Source of the DNA: Paraglaciecola arctica
Lineage (GTDB): Bacteria; Pseudomonadota; Gammaproteobacteria; Enterobacterales; Alteromonadaceae
Assembly (NCBI RefSeq): GCF_018861065.1
Contig: NZ_JAHKQO010000006.1
Span: forward strand, 105,847 to 169,846
Direction: 5' to 3'
DNA: 64,000 bases
The notes beneath the pieces were generated by a model. It saw nothing but the letters and a program-made list of their open reading frames with translations, was not told the DNA's origin and ran no database searches. Shown here one piece after another: positions 27,770-36,041 of the stretch. Both the position numbers and the translations under genes were made by a program. Position 1 is the stretch's first letter. Each line of letters opens with the position of its first letter.

Positions 27770-27811
27770 AAAAAAGGCCGGGGCAAAACCTTAAATAAGG
27801 CGTCCCCGACC
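27770..27811 (-). terminator. Rho-independent terminator of flagellin 27998, element B
   Basis: On the minus strand, GGTCGGGG pairs with CCCCGGCC (one mismatch) and is followed by TTTTTT. It is the first strong terminator downstream of the flagellin stop at 27998, about 190 bases after it. Confidence 0.7.
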
Positions 27812-27840
27812 AACTTGCTCACGTTAGGAGTTGGAGCAAA
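27806..27840. repeat. 35-bp direct repeat, copy 2
   Basis: Differs from the copy at 27557-27591 by one base. The two copies are 249 bp apart and each is part of a terminator-containing element, so a terminator module has probably been duplicated within this intergenic region. Confidence 0.85.
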
Positions 27841-27997
27841 CTCGGTTCTACTAAGGTTTCATAATTAACCATAGCTTATAAATAGCGCCCTCCCTAGCAA
27901 TTCATAGTAACAATCCATTATTACTTTTTTAGGGCATTGCCCCGGGGCGGCCTCTCATTTCCTACCCTCTAAATTTTTTATTGCGCCAACTTATAGA

Positions 27998-28822
27998 CTA
28001 GCCTAATAATTGCAGCGCTGATTGTGGTCGCTGATTAGCTTGTCCCAACACAGTCACACTAGCCTGCTGAATGATTTGCCAGCGGGTTAACTCTGCCGTT
28101 TCAACGGCAAAATCTGTGTCACGAATACGACTTCTTGCCGCTGATACGTTTTCAGAAATATTACTCAAATTCCTAATCGTCGACTGAAAACGATTTTGTA
28201 ATGCTCCCAAATCTGCTCGTTTGGCATCCACAATAGAAATAGCCTCTGATATTGAAGTCATAGTGGCGGATGCTTGGGCTTCGGTTAACACAGACGTGTC
28301 AGCCACAAATAATCCTGACGCACCAAAGCCACCACTGCGCTCTACATTCACACTAATAGTTTGCCCAGCATTTGCTCCAACTAAAAACGAAGACGAGAAC
28401 GCACCATTTAATACATTCACACCACCAAATTGTGTTGTTGAGGCAATTCGACTCATTTCATTTTTTAATGCTGTTACTTCTTTTTGTAACGCCACTCTGT
28501 CTGCAGACGAATTAATGCCGTTTTGAGATTGCACCGCCAACACGCGAATTCTTTGCAATGCAGTAGTCGTTTCTGCTAACGCGCCCTCAATGGTTTGCGA
28601 TAGAGAAATAGCATCATTGGCATTTCTGACCGCCTGATCTAAACCTAAAACCTGAGTAGTCAAGCGGTTAGAAATCTGCAAACCTGCAGCATCATCTTTT
28701 GCACCGTTAATTCGAAAGCCTGAAGACAATCGTTCAAATGCGGTGCTTAAATTGTTGTTCGACGTAAATAGCTGGCGAGTAGCATTTAACGACGACACAT
28801 TAGTACTTACGAATAAGCTCAT
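27998..28822 (-). CDS. Flagellin (type B, copy 1)
   Basis: A 274-residue flagellin beginning [19 protein letters not shown] with TTAGGAG before the ATG. It has the conserved N-terminal [26 protein letters not shown] and C-terminal [25 protein letters not shown], ending SALQLLG. It shares [11 protein letters not shown] and ELTRWQIIQ with the flagellin at 29366, which sets the pair apart from the type A pair. No sigma-28 consensus is visible in front of it. It is probably a minor or differently regulated filament subunit. Confidence 0.95.
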   Translation of the reverse strand: MSLFVSTNVSSLNATRQLFTSNNNLSTAFERLSSGFRINGAKDDAAGLQISNRLTTQVLGLDQAVRNANDAISLSQTIEGALAETTTALQRIRVLAVQSQNGINSSADRVALQKEVTALKNEMSRIASTTQFGGVNVLNGAFSSSFLVGANAGQTISVNVERSGGFGASGLFVADTSVLTEAQASATMTSISEAISIVDAKRADLGALQNRFQSTIRNLSNISENVSAARSRIRDTDFAVETAELTRWQIIQQASVTVLGQANQRPQSALQLLG

Positions 28823-28917
28823 TTTTCTCTCCTAACCTTGCACAGACTTTTATTATTTTTTTGTGTCTGTGATCACTTGGTATTGCTAAAATTAAATTGT
28901 CATTATGGCTGCATTTT

Positions 28918-28933
28918 TGGCACACCATATGCT
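28918..28933 (+). promoter_or_regulatory. Sigma-54-like site, plus strand, copy 2
   Basis: TGGCAC-N5-ATGCT, again with GG and GC 10 bases apart, and nearly the same sequence as the site at 27453. It points away from the flagellin start at 28822 and toward an intergenic stretch that ends in a plus-strand terminator-like hairpin at 29194-29239. Confidence 0.4.
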
Positions 28934-29092
28934 TTGTATAATTGCTAGCTGGTACCCTGGTTAGCGTTTTGTTAAGTGTTAGAAGCACAAAAAGCAAATG
29001 CAAAAGTGAGCTAATGCTCTAGCTAACAAACAGAATTGATGGCCTAAACCTCAATACCTCACTACCTCCTGGCGTCTGTTCTGTTTGTTAGC

Positions 29093-29129
29093 GATTTAAC
29101 AAAAAAGCCTCGGCTTAATTTGTTAAATC
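29093..29129 (-). terminator. Probable terminator of flagellin 29366
   Basis: Nested inverted repeats: an outer 11-bp arm (GATTTAACAAA / TTTGTTAAATC) and an inner AAGCC / GGCTT. On the minus strand the inner stem runs into TTTTTT. It lies about 240 bases after the flagellin stop at 29366. Confidence 0.5.
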
Positions 29130-29193
29130 CCAAAAAGCGCTCACGCTATATTTGTAATAACGCTTTGACATTACTTAACAATGTTAAATCCCT

Positions 29194-29239
29194 CGGTCGG
29201 TTGCAGCCTGTCCCCACAATTTGCAATTCGACCGTTTTT
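29194..29239 (+). terminator. Plus-strand terminator-like hairpin
   Basis: CGGTCG plus TTGCA pair with TGCAA plus CGACCG, separated by a small internal loop, and are followed by TTTTTC on the plus strand. No plus-strand gene precedes it, so it supports either the candidate RNA unit or a structure in the antisense flagellin 3' region. Confidence 0.4.
29200..29224. repeat. Short direct repeat, copy 1
   Basis: A segment starting GTTGCAGCCTG recurs at 29294-29317 (GTTGCAGCCTG, then CCCCCGCAATTGC in place of TCCCCACAATTTGC). The copies are 94 bp apart, downstream of the flagellin at 29366 on its coding strand. Confidence 0.6.
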
Positions 29240-29293
29240 CTTCTATCTGTATTCGTTATTCAATCCACTACAGATAAACTTATCCTCGTTTTA

Positions 29294-29317
29294 GTTGCAG
29301 CCTGCCCCCGCAATTGC
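29294..29317. repeat. Short direct repeat, copy 2
   Basis: Second copy of the GTTGCAGCCTG repeat; see 29200. It lies about 50 bases after the stop of flagellin 29366. Function unknown. Confidence 0.6.
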
Positions 29318-29365
29318 TCAACAATATTGCATTTCCTAAGATTACACATCTTAACTCTCTATTAA

Positions 29366-30193
29366 TTAACCTTGTAACAACTGTAAAGCCGATTGTGGTC
29401 GCTGATTGGCCTGCCCTAACACCGTAATACTAGCCTGCTGAATGATCTGCCAGCGGGTTAACTCTGCCGTTTCTACGGCAAAATCAGTGTCACGAATACG
29501 ACTTCTTGCCGCTGAGACATTTTCAGAAATATTACTTAAATTTCTGATGGTTGACTGGAAACGGTTTTGTATCGCACCTAAATCGGCGCGCTGAGCATCA
29601 ATAATAGAGATAGCTTCAGAGACAGAAGTCATGGCTGCAGAAGCTTGCGCTTCAGTCAAAACAGACGCATCTGCCACAAATAATCCAGAAGCTCCGAAAC
29701 CGCCATTGCGCTGAACATTGACACTAATGGTTTGCCCCGCATTTGCACCTACCAAAAAAGCGGATGAAAAAATACCATCTAAGACATTTACCCCACCAAA
29801 CTGAGTAGTGGAAGCAATACGACTCATTTCATTCTTCAATGCAGTTACTTCTTTTTGTAAAGCGACCCGGTCAGAAGATGAATTGATACCGTTTTGTGAT
29901 TGCACAGCCAACACCCGTATTCTTTGCAAAGCAGTGGTAGTTTCGGCGAGTGCACCTTCAATTGTTTGCGCTAATGAAATGCCATCGTTAGCATTTCTAA
30001 CGGCTTGGTCTAACCCAAGAATTTGAGTGGTAAGACGGTTGGATATTTGTAAGCCTGCAGCATCATCTTTTGCAGTATTAATGCGAAAACCAGATGACAA
30101 GCGTTCAAACGCGGTACTTAAATTATTGTTCGACGTAAACAACTGACGAGTTGCATTTAACGACGACACATTCGTGCTAACGAATAAGCTCAT
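29366..30193 (-). CDS. Flagellin (type B, copy 2)
   Basis: A 275-residue flagellin starting [19 protein letters not shown] at 30193, with TAGGAG upstream; an ATG at 30229 would add 12 residues not found in flagellins. It is very close to its neighbour at 27998, differing mainly in the central region, and ends SALQLLQG. It is evidently a recent tandem duplicate. No sigma-28 or sigma-54 consensus is seen in the 400 bp before it. Confidence 0.95.
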   Translation of the reverse strand: MSLFVSTNVSSLNATRQLFTSNNNLSTAFERLSSGFRINTAKDDAAGLQISNRLTTQILGLDQAVRNANDGISLAQTIEGALAETTTALQRIRVLAVQSQNGINSSSDRVALQKEVTALKNEMSRIASTTQFGGVNVLDGIFSSAFLVGANAGQTISVNVQRNGGFGASGLFVADASVLTEAQASAAMTSVSEAISIIDAQRADLGAIQNRFQSTIRNLSNISENVSAARSRIRDTDFAVETAELTRWQIIQQASITVLGQANQRPQSALQLLQG

Positions 30194-30433
30194 TTTAAAT
30201 CTCCTAACGATTTTTTTTGTAAACACCACCTGGCTATTTTTATTATTAGTTGCCTAGATGGATACAGAGCCTTTCTTTTATTATTATTGAGCTTCTGTAG
30301 AGGCGTTCGCTTATATTTTTATTAGATGCGTAACGTCTATGTCCATGTATCGTGCTTCGATCAAAAATCCTTTAGTAAAAAAATGAACTACTTTTTAAAA
30401 CCCATATATTTCAAATAGTTAGACAACGAAAAA

Positions 30434-30455
30434 AGCCGGAGAAATTCTCCGGCTA
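30434..30455 (-). terminator. Rho-independent terminator of flagellin 30612
   Basis: On the minus strand AGCCGGAGAA and TTCTCCGGCT form a strong stem followed immediately by TTTTTTC. It lies about 160 bases after the flagellin stop. A smaller hairpin (GAGAGT / ACTCTC) lies between the stop and the terminator. Confidence 0.85.
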
Positions 30456-30611
30456 TACGCGCTTCTTTCTGAGAGAGTGAGCGAAACTCTCAACTGCTCG
30501 GTTCTTATCAACCCAGTGCACTACCCCCTGGCTTCTAAGCCCCTAAACAGAAGAAGGGTCTCGAAACCTAGGCTAATCAGAAGTTAGTCTTAATGACTAA
30601 CCCAGCAAAGA

Positions 30612-31436
30612 TTAACCTAGTAAAGATAGAGCCGATTGTGGACGCTGGTTAGCCTGACTCAACACAGTCAAACTTGCTTGCTGAATAATCTGGTTTCGAG
30701 TTAATTCAGCGGTTTCAGAGGCAAAGTCAGTATCTTTGATTCGGCTTCTTGCACTTGAAACATTCTCTGAGATATTCGTCAAGTTACGAATGGTTGATTG
30801 GAAGCGGTTTTGCAATGCACCTAAATCGGCACGAACACCACCTACAGCTGATATTGCTTCTGATACAGCAGTTAGTGCGGCAGACGCGCCTCCAACTGTT
30901 GAAACATCAGTTGCAGCAACTCCTAAACCGGATGCACCGTAACCACTAGTTCTTTCCAAGTTAACAGAAATATTCTGACCACCATTCGCACCTACTAAGA
31001 ACTTTGCTGAATAGCTACCGTCAAGAATATCTAAATTACCGAATTGTGAATCGGTAGAAATACGCGTGATTTCAGTTTTAAGGGCTGACACTTCTTTCTG
31101 CAAAGCTACGCGGTCTGCAGAAGAGTTGATACCATTTTGGGACTGTACAGCAAGTGTACGGATACGTTGAAGTGATGTAGTCACTTCGCCTAATGCACCT
31201 TCAGCAGTTTGCACTAAAGAAATAGCATCATTTGCGTTACGTGCAGCTTGGTTAAGACCTTGTACTTGTGTCGTTAATCTGTCAGTGATCTGCAAACCAG
31301 CAGCATCATCAGCCGCACGGTTGATGCGGAAGCCTGAAGACAAACGTTCAAAAGAAGTATTTAATGTTTGCGACGAATTAAACAAATTACGTTGCGCGTT
31401 CAATGATGAAACATTCGTGTTTACGAATAAACTCAT
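30612..31436 (-). CDS. Flagellin (type A, copy 2)
   Basis: A 274-residue flagellin beginning [19 protein letters not shown] with AGGAGAAAAACC before the ATG. It shares [29 protein letters not shown] and the ending [18 protein letters not shown] with the flagellin at 26083. It is the first flagellin of the array in transcription order and has its own strong terminator, so it is an independent transcription unit. A weak sigma-28-like match (AAAA-N15-GGCAATAA) overlaps the hairpin at 31611. Confidence 0.95.
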   Translation of the reverse strand: MSLFVNTNVSSLNAQRNLFNSSQTLNTSFERLSSGFRINRAADDAAGLQITDRLTTQVQGLNQAARNANDAISLVQTAEGALGEVTTSLQRIRTLAVQSQNGINSSADRVALQKEVSALKTEITRISTDSQFGNLDILDGSYSAKFLVGANGGQNISVNLERTSGYGASGLGVAATDVSTVGGASAALTAVSEAISAVGGVRADLGALQNRFQSTIRNLTNISENVSSARSRIKDTDFASETAELTRNQIIQQASLTVLSQANQRPQSALSLLG

Positions 31437-31610
31437 GGTTTTTCTCCTACACTCTCAGTCCAGCTAAGCTGGCGACCGAATAAATATTCGGCTGGTTAAT
31501 TAACACTAATAGAGTAACGATTCTAAAATTAAAAAATCATTACTACTGGCTCTCTCGAAAATGGTATCGACTCAAACAAAATTCCCTTTAACATTAATTT
31601 GCCTTTTTTC

Positions 31611-31640
31611 GCAAAGGCGGCAACTTATTGCCGCCTTTGC
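31611..31640. promoter_or_regulatory. 13-bp perfect hairpin in the divergent flagellin / sialidase-like promoter region
   Basis: GCAAAGGCGGCAA at 31611-31623 pairs perfectly with 31628-31640 around a 4-base loop. It sits between two divergent genes, so it is not a normal terminator of either. It may insulate the two promoters, act as an operator, or be an old terminator. Short T-rich sequences flank it on both sides. Confidence 0.5.
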
Positions 31641-31694
31641 ATTTACCTTTTACTTGAGTTTCAATGAGTTAAATATTTTTAAAAAATTTCTAAA

Positions 31695-32651
31695 ATGTGC
31701 ATAAATTGGATTAAAAAGGTTGGATATACGGCGGCTCACAGTGCTTTTACGGACTTATGCGAGTTTAATAAACAGTTATTTTGCTGTTACAGAGAAGCAG
31801 AAAATCATGTGAGCGCTGACGGAGTTATTCGTATTTTGACTATGGATACCCAAGGAAAAATACTAAATTCAAATCGCATCACGATCCCAAATGTCGATCT
31901 AAGGGATCCAAAGTTAACCGTTACTCCAGATGGCCAGCTATTACTCATCGCGTTTGCTCGGCATGTTTCCGCTCAAAAAACAATGACTGAAACTAGAAAC
32001 TTAACTTGGTTATCACAAACTGGGCATAGTTGGTCAACAGCCCAAGAATTTGCTGATAGAGGATGGTGGCTATGGCGAGTCAGGTGGTATAACAATCTCG
32101 CCTATGGATTTGGCTACAATAAAAAACAAAATGCGCTGCACTTTTATTCGGGCAATCCAAGAAGAAGTTTTCATCGCCATCAACCCTTTGCTTTAAGCCT
32201 ACAAAAACACCAAAAGGGATACCCTAACGAAAGTGATCTGATTTTTGATCAAAATAAAGCTTATGCATTAGTGCGCAGAGACGCAGACAGTTATTCAGCA
32301 CAATTAGGTCTTAGTAGTTATCCGTTCAAAAAGTGGGAGTGGTTAGATTTAGGTGAATATGTAGGCGGTCCCACAATGGCAAAACTAGATGAAAACACTG
32401 CTTTGGTAGCGGGGCGAATAGTTAACCAAGGGCAACTTGTCACTGGCATACTTAAGTTAAATTTGAGCAATGGGAAATTACAAGAACTATTGATTTTACC
32501 TTCAGCAGGAGACAATAGTTATCCAGGTTTGTTGTTGAAAAAAGACACACTGTTTGTCAGTTATTATTCTTCCCATGAGGACAACAAAAGCTGTATATAT
32601 TTAGCAAACATAAATATTCATTTGCTATTGAGCAATAATATTGTGCGCTAG
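31695..32651 (+). CDS. Probable beta-propeller (sialidase-like) protein of unknown function
   Basis: A 318-residue protein without a signal peptide. Short strand-rich repeats such as FNKQLFCCYREAENHVSADG, LRDPKLTVTPDGQ and NESDLIFDQNKAYALVRRD resemble BNR/sialidase-type six-bladed propeller proteins. Arginines in CYREA and VRRD are placed as in sialidase active sites, but I cannot confirm a catalytic set. It is divergent from flagellin 30612 and convergent with flgL, overlapping its stop by 4 bp. Its place in the flagellin locus of a pseudaminic acid producer suggests that it acts on, or binds, the nonulosonic acid glycan; this is inference. Confidence 0.5.
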   Translation: MCINWIKKVGYTAAHSAFTDLCEFNKQLFCCYREAENHVSADGVIRILTMDTQGKILNSNRITIPNVDLRDPKLTVTPDGQLLLIAFARHVSAQKTMTETRNLTWLSQTGHSWSTAQEFADRGWWLWRVRWYNNLAYGFGYNKKQNALHFYSGNPRRSFHRHQPFALSLQKHQKGYPNESDLIFDQNKAYALVRRDADSYSAQLGLSSYPFKKWEWLDLGEYVGGPTMAKLDENTALVAGRIVNQGQLVTGILKLNLSNGKLQELLILPSAGDNSYPGLLLKKDTLFVSYYSSHEDNKSCIYLANINIHLLLSNNIVR

Positions 32652-33871
32652 ATATAGTCAAACAACGAAGTCCCCGTTACCCGAGTAAAAGTAGCTTGAG
32701 CCGCTTGTAATGCGGTTTCTTGACGACTTAACTCAGATACAGCTTCCGCATAATCGACTTCTTCGATATTAGAACGCGCTGCTTTGTTAGAGATTTCCAA
32801 GTCAAGGTTAGAGCCTAAAATAGTCTGGGCGGTGTTTCTTCTGCCACCAATTTCTGAAATGGCGTTGCCGATACTTGTCTTTGCGTTATCTAATCCAACT
32901 AGGGCATCAGCTAAGGCATCATCAAACTCACTATCGGTGGTATTTTTGTTTTCCAATACAAGTACAAAGTCGTTGAGTGTTTCAGCGATACTCTTTTTCT
33001 GTGGAGGATCCAACTGGAAATTAACGGTATCCCCTGTCGTTCCAGTAATATCAAATTCCAATCCTTGGTAAAAAAATGCGTTACCACTGGAGTAATCAAG
33101 AGTATCTAAAACCGCACCTGTACCTACATTAGTTACTTGCACTTGTGTTGCCGAAACTATGCTGATTTGAAATTCATTATTCGCGGCGGTGACACTGTCA
33201 TAGTTTGTTTCATGAAACTTATCGAAAGCACTTTGAGATTGCATTTCTAACGATGCCGATGTAGCGCCTACAAAGCCGGTAATAGAGGGGGTTAGCCGAG
33301 CGAAGACGTTTTCAAATACGTCCTGTCCCGAATTATTCATTTGCAAGCTCACAGTATCCGACACTTGAATATTGTTCTGCCCGCCATCTCCTTCAAAAGC
33401 ATATTTATTTCCAGTAGCACTTGCATCGTAACTAAATGCAGGCAAGGCCGACTGAAATCCTGAAAATATATATTCACCATTAGAGTTTCGGCTATTCATT
33501 AAATCAAACGCTTGATCTCGAATTTGACCAATTTCAATGGCGATTGCGTTTCTATCTTCGGCACTGACTATGCCGTTACCGGATTGAACCATTAACACTC
33601 GAGCACGATCCAAGGCATTATTGATATTGCTCAATACTGTTTCTTCTTGCTCTAAGCTATTGGTCAGTAAGTTACTATTTTTATTAAATTGAGTCAGCAA
33701 ATCAATTTCTTCAGTTAGCCTTATAACTTGCGCTGATCCAACAGGATCATCTGAGGGACGCAATAGTTTTTTACCGGAGGAGAGTTGCCGTTGAATATCC
33801 GACAAGTCGCCTTGATTATCCAATACAGATTGGATACTACGATCGTAAAGTTGCCCTGTAGAAATACGCAT
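32648..33871 (-). CDS. flgL: Flagellar hook-filament junction protein FlgL
   Basis: A 407-residue protein starting MRISTGQLYDRSIQSVLDNQGDLSDIQRQLSSGKKLLRPSDDP, the hallmark FlgL N terminus, and ending with the flagellin-like block EEVDYAEAVSELSRQETALQAAQATF. It forms the second junction ring between hook and filament. It follows flgK after 13 bp and is the last gene of the flgF-L run. Confidence 0.94.
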   Translation of the reverse strand: MRISTGQLYDRSIQSVLDNQGDLSDIQRQLSSGKKLLRPSDDPVGSAQVIRLTEEIDLLTQFNKNSNLLTNSLEQEETVLSNINNALDRARVLMVQSGNGIVSAEDRNAIAIEIGQIRDQAFDLMNSRNSNGEYIFSGFQSALPAFSYDASATGNKYAFEGDGGQNNIQVSDTVSLQMNNSGQDVFENVFARLTPSITGFVGATSASLEMQSQSAFDKFHETNYDSVTAANNEFQISIVSATQVQVTNVGTGAVLDTLDYSSGNAFFYQGLEFDITGTTGDTVNFQLDPPQKKSIAETLNDFVLVLENKNTTDSEFDDALADALVGLDNAKTSIGNAISEIGGRRNTAQTILGSNLDLEISNKAARSNIEEVDYAEAVSELSRQETALQAAQATFTRVTGTSLFDYI

Positions 33872-33884
33872 AATTTACCTTTAG

Positions 33885-36041
33885 TTAGCGGACAATAGCC
33901 AAAATCGTATCAAACAAATCTTGCGCAGTTCCGAGTAAACGCGCTGCCGCGGCATAAGTCTGCTGATACCTTACCAAATTTGCCGCCTCTTCATCGAGGC
34001 TCACACCTGATACTGATTGGAACCAATCACTGGATTGGGACTTAAGTGCATCTGCTGCTTGTAACGCAATATCGGCACTAGCCGCTTTCTGTCCTATATC
34101 ACTGACAATATTCGCATAAGCTTCATGAAAAGTAGCAGACTGACCTGAACCACTGCTATTAACTTGCATGGTATTTTGGTTCTGTAAATCAGCCATTACC
34201 AACCCATTGCGATTGTCGTTTAGGCCATCAGTGTTATAGCCAATTGTGAACGAGTCACCCGCTCTAGGCACACCTTGTAGCGATAAATCATAGCCTGGGT
34301 AATCATCTAACGCACTAAAAGCCGCTGGCCACCCAGCCGAGCCTTCCGCCTGCGCCAATAAATTATTTAAGTCCGTGACCCCAGTTACTGTAGTAATTAC
34401 ATTACCACCACTGTCTCGCACTTCATATTCGTCATTGGCAGTAAAGAAAATTTCTGCAGGCGCTCCCACGCCACCCGCACCAGTTGGCGAGCTGCCGGGC
34501 CCATGAATGCCACCCGTACCGTCAAATGCTGATGCTGCGCTATTAGTAAAACTGTTGTCCACTAATGTATTAGTCACAGTACTCGATATAAGCTCAGCAT
34601 CACCTAAATTACCAATATTGGTGTTTACCCGAATAGGTGAAGCCAACGCCAAATCTTCAGGACGAGTCATAACAACGTCAATTAAATCGGCTGTATTTTT
34701 AGTGGGTTGTATTAAAAACTGATCATCTACGGTATACCCCACGCCACTAGAAAACTCTAATTCCACACCGCCGAGCACTTGGGTGAAAGTACCTGATTGC
34801 GCCTCAACAGCAGTATAATTTTGAGTAATATCGTTACCGTTAATATCTTTAATGATTGAGCCATCGGCATTTAATGCCGATACTGTGATGTCTAAGGTTG
34901 GGGGCGCGCCAGCTGTCACATTGTTGATAGTTACCTGATAATCTGCAGTGGTCACTTCTCCCGAAGCACCCGCTGTGACACGTCCAGTGACTATACTTGC
35001 AGCATTCACGTTATCTGGATATTCCAATCCAGCAAAATTAGGAAGAGCGAAAATCTCACTCCCAAATTGTTGGTCTAAGTCCATGCCCTGACTGTTTTGA
35101 GTATTGACTGCATCTGTAATGGCTAAGGCTATCTGCCCTAATTCTCTGCGGCTAGTTTCTAATACTTCATCGCGATATCGTAATAACCCGCCAATGGTTC
35201 CACCAATTTCACTCTCTTTAATATTGAGCGTGGTTGGCTTGCCATTACTACTCAATTGAATTGACATATAGTTTTGGTCAGCGTCGTTATTAACCTCTAA
35301 AGCATTAAACGACCCGTCTTGTAAAACTAAGGATTCGCCTGATGTTAGATTGATCATTATCCGACCATCATTTCCAGAACTCTCGCGGGTTTCAATAGAC
35401 ACTAGACTGGCCAGTTCAAGTATCGCGTTGTCTCGTTGGTTTTTTAAGGTGCCAGGCTCATCATAAGGGTTATTAGCTTGATTGATGACTATGGCGTCAT
35501 TCAAATCCGCTATGTTTTGTATGATCGAGTTCACATTATCTATATGCGCAGTGAGCTCTGCATTAAGCTCTTCTTCTTTGTCGCGCAAAAAGCCAGAAAC
35601 AGTACCAATTTGGCCCATCATTGATTGCGCTTCACTCAAGACTAATTGTCTTCCAGCTAAGTTAGTGGGGTCATCCGTTGCCGTCTGTACAGCAGAAAAA
35701 AAGCGGCTCATGCTAGAAGATATTCGATTGGCTTCACTAGCAAATACATTATCGATAACCGAAGTTTTGTTGTAATAAGTTTCGGTGTCACTTTGTAGGG
35801 TTGTATCGCGGCGCAATTGATTTTGCGCAAAAACGTTCAACACCCGCTCTGTAGTTGAACGTCCTACTCCACCCGTTAACTGACTTTCGAAAGAAGTCCT
35901 TTCACGCACAAACCCATCGGTATTAACATTGGCGATATTATGGCCCGTAGTATTGAGCAATTGGTTACTGGCATTGACGCCACTTTTTGCAATGGAGAAT
36001 AAGTCTGCGGTTCTGGTGGTTTTATTAGAGCTAGTAATCAT
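33885..36041 (-). CDS. flgK: Flagellar hook-filament junction protein FlgK
   Basis: A 718-residue protein, longer than the ~550-650 common for FlgK, the extra length lying in the central surface domain. The N terminus SIAKSGVNASNQLLNTTGHNIANVNTDGFVRERTSF and the C-terminal SGVSLDEEAANLVRYQQTYAAAARLLGTAQ are the conserved ends. Its ATG overlaps the flgJ stop by 4 bp. It joins hook and filament together with FlgL. Confidence 0.94.
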   Translation of the reverse strand: MITSSNKTTRTADLFSIAKSGVNASNQLLNTTGHNIANVNTDGFVRERTSFESQLTGGVGRSTTERVLNVFAQNQLRRDTTLQSDTETYYNKTSVIDNVFASEANRISSSMSRFFSAVQTATDDPTNLAGRQLVLSEAQSMMGQIGTVSGFLRDKEEELNAELTAHIDNVNSIIQNIADLNDAIVINQANNPYDEPGTLKNQRDNAILELASLVSIETRESSGNDGRIMINLTSGESLVLQDGSFNALEVNNDADQNYMSIQLSSNGKPTTLNIKESEIGGTIGGLLRYRDEVLETSRRELGQIALAITDAVNTQNSQGMDLDQQFGSEIFALPNFAGLEYPDNVNAASIVTGRVTAGASGEVTTADYQVTINNVTAGAPPTLDITVSALNADGSIIKDINGNDITQNYTAVEAQSGTFTQVLGGVELEFSSGVGYTVDDQFLIQPTKNTADLIDVVMTRPEDLALASPIRVNTNIGNLGDAELISSTVTNTLVDNSFTNSAASAFDGTGGIHGPGSSPTGAGGVGAPAEIFFTANDEYEVRDSGGNVITTVTGVTDLNNLLAQAEGSAGWPAAFSALDDYPGYDLSLQGVPRAGDSFTIGYNTDGLNDNRNGLVMADLQNQNTMQVNSSGSGQSATFHEAYANIVSDIGQKAASADIALQAADALKSQSSDWFQSVSGVSLDEEAANLVRYQQTYAAAARLLGTAQDLFDTILAIVR

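Larger units (their letters stand above)
28945..29239 (+). ncRNA. Candidate small RNA unit, copy 2
   Basis: Predicted span from the sigma-54-like site at 28918 to the T-run after the hairpin at 29194. It includes a 14-bp perfect inverted repeat (GCTAACAAACAGAA at 29022-29035, complement at 29079-29092) and a second hairpin at 29093-29129. Such dense structure fits a non-coding RNA, but the same structures could belong to the 3' region of the flagellin mRNA on the other strand. Confidence 0.25.

Noticed and set aside
27453..29317. CRISPR-like array from the repeated motifs between flagellins
   Set aside because: Only two copies of each repeat, with unequal spacing of about 94 and 249 bp and no cas genes; these are terminator and hairpin duplicates.
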